Source: REEB481 sp044360435
GTDB taxonomy: Bacteria; Bacteroidota; Bacteroidia; NS11-12g; UBA955
NCBI GenBank assembly: GCA_044360435.1
Contig: JBIKKI010000044.1
Location: forward strand, 1 to 16,682
Length of the DNA stretch: 16,682 nt
Direction: 5' to 3'
Made by a program: the position numbers and the translations under genes. This document shows, one piece after another, positions 13,743-16,682 of the stretch; position 1 is the stretch's first letter, and each line of letters starts with the position of its first letter. The notes beneath the pieces are model-generated. The model was given only the letters and a program-made list of their open reading frames with translations. It did no database searches and was not told where the DNA came from.

Positions 13743-13868
13743 ATGGCATTAAAGATGAACCGGATTTTTGTTCGCATGAAGGACTCATCCAACCTTAAAG
13801 AACTGATGCGCACCCGCGTTTATACAAGGGTTTTACATTATTTGTTCAGCCAGTTAAGGTTTCATTAA
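13743..13868 (+). CDS. Possible 41-residue basic leader ORF
   Basis: ATG at 13743 opens a 41-codon frame (MALKMNRIFVRMKDSSNLK..., ending FSQLRFH) rich in Arg and Lys, whose TAA stop overlaps the next ATG by one base (TAATG, 13866-13870). This is the same kind of overlap seen downstream between the phosphoesterase and glycosyltransferase genes. It also starts with the same eight bases, ATGGCATT, as the gene behind it. I recognise no family and codon use is neutral, so it may be chance in the 180-bp spacer. That spacer otherwise holds the AI-2E promoter box and must hold the promoter of the downstream operon, which I cannot identify. Confidence 0.25.
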   Translation: MALKMNRIFVRMKDSSNLKELMRTRVYTRVLHYLFSQLRFH

Positions 13869-14716
13869 TGGCATTGCGAAAACCGGAAATTGTAGTGATT
13901 TCTGATGTGCACCTGGGAACCTATGGATGCAGGGCCAAGGAGCTCAATCGCTACTTAAAAAGCATCGACCCGGAAGTGTTGATTTTAAATGGAGACATCA
14001 TCGACATCTGGCAGTTCAGTAAAAATTATTGGCCATCGTCGCACATGAAGGTGGTCAGACAACTCCTGCGTTTTGTACAAAAGGGCAAAAGAGTAGTGTA
14101 CATTACCGGAAACCACGATGAAATGTTGCGCAAGTTCGAAGGGTTTTCTTTGGGGAATTTCTGCATCACAAACAAGTTGGTTCTTGAATTGGAAGGCGGT
14201 AAAAAGGCATGGTTCTTCCATGGAGACGTGTTTGATGTATGCATGCAGCACTCCAAGTGGCTGGCCAGGCTGGGAGCTATTGGCTACGACACCCTGATTC
14301 TCATCAACAGCGCAGTAAACTGGGTATCTAAGCGTTTTGGCGGTGGAAGAATTTCCCTATCAAAGAAGATTAAGCACAGCGTGAAAAGTGCGGTGAGCTT
14401 TATCGGCGATTTCGAACAAACTTCCGCGGAGATAGCCATCAGAAATGGTTATGACTACGTGGTTTGCGGACATATACATCATCCTGAACAAAAGATGATC
14501 GAAAATGCGGATGGTAAAGTATGTTACCTGAACAGTGGAGATTGGGTTGAACACCTCAGCGTGTTGGAATACAGCCACCAAACCTGGCAAGTTGTTTATT
14601 ACGACCAGCTGTTTACCTCGGAGAAAACTGAATCTGCGGAAGAAGAACCCTTACCAAAGGCTGAGGTATTGTATGCTCAGATGCTGCAGGAGTTCGGACT
14701 AAAAACCGCATCCTGA
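13868..14716 (+). CDS. LpxH-like metallophosphoesterase (UDP-2,3-diacylglucosamine diphosphatase family)
   Basis: A 282-residue calcineurin-type phosphoesterase. All metal-site motifs are present: SDVHLG (Asp13, His15), NGDIIDIW (Asp43), TGNHDE (Asn82, His83), FHGD (His118) and CGHIHHPE (His202, His204). LpxH removes UMP from UDP-2,3-diacyl-GlcN to make lipid X in lipid A synthesis. The opening SDVHLGTYGCRAKEL and the context with a glycosyltransferase and a GH1 enzyme leave open that this is a paralogue acting on another nucleotide-sugar lipid or phospho-glycolipid; I lean slightly to that view. The C-terminal 35 residues (SEKTESAEEEPLPKAE...) are acidic and variable-looking. The stop overlaps the next ATG by one base (TGATG), so the two are translationally coupled. 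Confidence 0.8.
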   Translation: MALRKPEIVVISDVHLGTYGCRAKELNRYLKSIDPEVLILNGDIIDIWQFSKNYWPSSHMKVVRQLLRFVQKGKRVVYITGNHDEMLRKFEGFSLGNFCITNKLVLELEGGKKAWFFHGDVFDVCMQHSKWLARLGAIGYDTLILINSAVNWVSKRFGGGRISLSKKIKHSVKSAVSFIGDFEQTSAEIAIRNGYDYVVCGHIHHPEQKMIENADGKVCYLNSGDWVEHLSVLEYSHQTWQVVYYDQLFTSEKTESAEEEPLPKAEVLYAQMLQEFGLKTAS

Positions 14717-15747
14717 TGCGCTTGTTGTTTGGGATTCAATGCACGGGCAATGGTCATATTGGCCGTTCCGAACAGCTGGTGCGCATGCTCCGGAAACATG
14801 CTGAAGTAGATATTTTGCTCAGCGGTAATGAGTGTGAACTGTTGTTACAGGAACGAGCGGCCTATCAATTTCGCGGAATCGGTTTTCATTTCGGCAACCG
14901 CGGCGGCGTGAACCTTTTCAAAACCGCACGCATGCTCAGGCCTATGCGCTTTTTGCGCGACTTACGGCAGGTTCGCATCGCCGATTACGATGCCGTGGTG
15001 AGTGATTTCGAACCCATGAGTTTATTGCTGGCAAAAAAAACCGGTATTCCGAGCATCGGCATCAGCAACCAATACGCTTATCAGCAACTGAAAAAGCCCA
15101 AAAGTGTTGACTTCATTGGCAAATTGGTGCTGCGTCATTATGCACCTGCCGAGAACCAATGGTCTTACTTTTACGAACCACTGGGACCTCATACGTACCA
15201 CGCACACATCCCTGAAGCACTTGCCAAAGGAACCGTAAGCGATGATGGTCATGTTGTGGTATATCTTCCTGCCTATCATCATTTATACCTTGGCCGCATG
15301 TTGTCGCTATTTCCCTTTCAACAATGGAAGGTGTTTGGGAAACGCATCACACATGCCTATTCCGAAGGAAATGTGGCGTATCATCCAATCAACAGAAACG
15401 CCTTCAACAAAGCCATAATCAACGCATCGGGCATTGTGTGTGCAGCGGGTTTTGGCACTACAGCAGAGGCCTTACACCTTGGAAAGAAGATGCTCATTGT
15501 ACCCATGAAGGGACAACTGGAACAAAAATATAATGCTCATTACCTTGCATCGAAAGGTGTTGAAGTACTGCCTTCGTTCGATTTGAGCCAATCGCGTGCA
15601 CTCGGTCATTGGCTGAAAACAGGCCGTACCGTGCACCTTCCGCAACCCGATGAAAGCAATCGCATCGCCGCTGACATTATAGATCTGCTGAATAGCCGCA
15701 GCGGACAATGGAGCTCCTCAATGATTCTTGCCAATGAAACCAAATGA
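14716..15747 (+). CDS. MJ1255/VC2487-type glycosyltransferase (GT-B fold)
   Basis: A 343-residue protein. The N terminus MRLLFGIQCTGNGHIGRSEQL has the Gly-x-Gly-His-x-x-Arg loop of GT28/MurG-like enzymes and of the MJ1255 family. The middle has VVSDFEPMSLLLAKKTGIPSIGISNQYAY, matching the family's D.EP segment. The donor-binding half holds ASGIVCAAGFGTTAEALHLGKKMLIVPMKGQLEQKYNAHYLASKGVEVL (about residues 236-284), typical of UDP-sugar binding in this group. No membrane helix is apparent, so it is probably cytoplasmic or peripheral. Donor and acceptor are unknown. It is sandwiched between the phosphoesterase (1-bp overlap) and the GH1 gene (14-bp overlap), so the three probably act on one compound. 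Confidence 0.82.
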   Translation: MRLLFGIQCTGNGHIGRSEQLVRMLRKHAEVDILLSGNECELLLQERAAYQFRGIGFHFGNRGGVNLFKTARMLRPMRFLRDLRQVRIADYDAVVSDFEPMSLLLAKKTGIPSIGISNQYAYQQLKKPKSVDFIGKLVLRHYAPAENQWSYFYEPLGPHTYHAHIPEALAKGTVSDDGHVVVYLPAYHHLYLGRMLSLFPFQQWKVFGKRITHAYSEGNVAYHPINRNAFNKAIINASGIVCAAGFGTTAEALHLGKKMLIVPMKGQLEQKYNAHYLASKGVEVLPSFDLSQSRALGHWLKTGRTVHLPQPDESNRIAADIIDLLNSRSGQWSSSMILANETK

Positions 15748-16682
15748 ATTTGGTCCGGGCTTTGCCTGGGGCGCTGCAGTTTCTGCATTTCAAACTGAAG
15801 GATTCCGGATGGAGCAAGGTGCCGGAGAAGGAATCTGGGATCGCTTTCTTTTGAACAATGCACAAAACGAAGCACAAAAACGCATCATTCAGCGCGCCTC
15901 TGGTTCTTTCCTGCATTATCCAAAGGATGTTGCATTGCTGAAAGACGCCGGTTTTAAACATTACCGCTTTTCACTTTCCTGGCCCAGAATCATGCCCAGT
16001 GGTCGGTTTCACCTGAATAAAAAAGGGATTGCCTGGTATAATGTCTTCATTGATCATTTGCTGAAAAATGGCATCACGCCCTGGGTAACCTTATACCATT
16101 GGGATCTGCCACAGGCACTTCAGGAACGCGGTGGCTGGGCTCAGCGCGATATTGTGCACCGCATGGAAGAATACGCATACGTGGCCGCGCGCTTTTTCGG
16201 CGACCGGGTGAAACACTGGATGGTATTAAATGAAGCTGCTGTATTTACCGGTGCCGGCCACTTGCTTGGCGTCCACGCTCCCGGAGCGCGCAATCTGAAC
16301 AACTACCTGAAATCAGCGCATCATTCACTACTGGCGCAAAGTGCCGCAGCTTCCGTATTGCGCACACATGTACCCCAGGCATTGATTGGCAATACTTATT
16401 CATTTACCGATTTTGAACCTGCCACACCAAGTCGCGCCGATTACAAGGCCGCAAAACGCCTCGACGCACTGATCAACAGGTTCTTTTTAGAACCAACGCT
16501 CGGCATGGGTATTCCCGCCGAGGCAAAACCCATCATGGAACGAATCAGTGCACATATAGCTCCTGATGATGAAGCACGCATGAAATTCGATTTTGATTTT
16601 GTTGGAGTGCAGGTGTACACCCGACAAGTGGTGGCCGCTGCGCCTTGGATTCCGTTGGTTCGTGCACGCATCATCCCACCAG
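15734..16682 (+). CDS. Glycoside hydrolase family 1 protein (beta-glucosidase-like), truncated by the right edge
   Basis: The frame is open from the ATG at 15734 to the window end, 316 residues without a stop. GH1 landmarks are FAWGAAVSAFQTEG (residues 10-23, Gln20 for glycone binding), RFSLSWPRIMPSG (78-90), WVTLYHWDLPQALQERGGW (117-135, His122) and HWMVLNEAAV, where Asn166-Glu167 are the expected glycone-binding and acid/base residues. The usual motif is T-L/F-NEP; here Thr and Pro are replaced (VLNEA). The nucleophile motif (ENG, usually beyond residue 350) is outside the window. There is no signal peptide, so it is cytoplasmic. Known members hydrolyse or transfer beta-glucosyl, -galactosyl or 6-phospho sugars. 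The gene overlaps the glycosyltransferase by 14 bp. An in-frame TGA just upstream (15722) confines the start to this ATG or a TTG two codons before. Confidence 0.9.
   Translation, partial: MKPNEFGPGFAWGAAVSAFQTEGFRMEQGAGEGIWDRFLLNNAQNEAQKRIIQRASGSFLHYPKDVALLKDAGFKHYRFSLSWPRIMPSGRFHLNKKGIAWYNVFIDHLLKNGITPWVTLYHWDLPQALQERGGWAQRDIVHRMEEYAYVAARFFGDRVKHWMVLNEAAVFTGAGHLLGVHAPGARNLNNYLKSAHHSLLAQSAAASVLRTHVPQALIGNTYSFTDFEPATPSRADYKAAKRLDALINRFFLEPTLGMGIPAEAKPIMERISAHIAPDDEARMKFDFDFVGVQVYTRQVVAAAPWIPLVRARIIPP

Noticed and set aside
1..16682. CRISPR array, phage, transposon or RNA genes
   Set aside because: No regularly spaced direct repeats, no integrase or transposase frame and no tRNA- or rRNA-like segment was seen; gaps between genes are at most 180 bp.

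Overview
The window looks like a chromosomal segment from a member of the Bacteroidota with roughly balanced base composition. The evidence is a UpxY-type NusG paralogue heading a glycan locus, boxes matching the Bacteroidota -7 element TAnnTTTG just in front of several starts, the rbfA-FtsX permease pair, and mostly weak Shine-Dalgarno signals. No rRNA, tRNA, CRISPR array, integrase or insertion sequence is visible, and no gene-free stretch exceeds 180 bp.

Left part (1-9567, all minus strand): a surface-glycan locus that reads from right to left. In transcription order it holds an orphan ATP-grasp ligase, a small winged-helix/nucleotidyltransferase-like protein, a UpxY-type antiterminator, the Wzm/Wzt pair of an ABC polysaccharide exporter, then PseB, PseC, PseF, PseG and PseI, and the first 96 residues of an N-acetyl-sugar amidotransferase (PseA/WbpG-like). 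From upxY to pseI the genes are packed with 4-bp stop/start overlaps or gaps of 1 to 11 bp, so they almost certainly form one operon. Together they would make CMP-pseudaminic acid from UDP-GlcNAc, possibly add an acetamidino group, and export a glycan carrying it. The PseH acetyltransferase is not in the window, nor are the glycosyltransferases for the glycan; they may lie beyond the left edge.

Middle part (9641-12581, plus strand): a divergent housekeeping/envelope cluster with rbfA (30S maturation), a LolC/E-like FtsX permease, a secreted YkuD L,D-transpeptidase-fold protein and pth (peptidyl-tRNA hydrolase). It meets an AI-2E family membrane protein (12590-13687, minus) tail to tail, with a small hairpin spanning both stop codons.

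Right part (13743-16682, plus strand): a possible 41-residue ORF overlapping the next start by one base, an LpxH-like metallophosphoesterase, an MJ1255-type glycosyltransferase and a truncated GH1 glycosidase. The last three are chained by overlaps of 1 and 14 bp, which suggests a small glycolipid or glycoconjugate operon of unknown product.

The most interesting points are the regulatory layout at the head of the pseudaminic acid operon (a degenerate nucleotidyltransferase regulator with a palindrome over its own promoter box, followed by UpxY behind a leader hairpin), a repeated pattern of promoter boxes only 4 to 10 bp from start codons, the missing pseH beside a pseA-like gene, and the phosphoesterase/glycosyltransferase/glycosidase trio.
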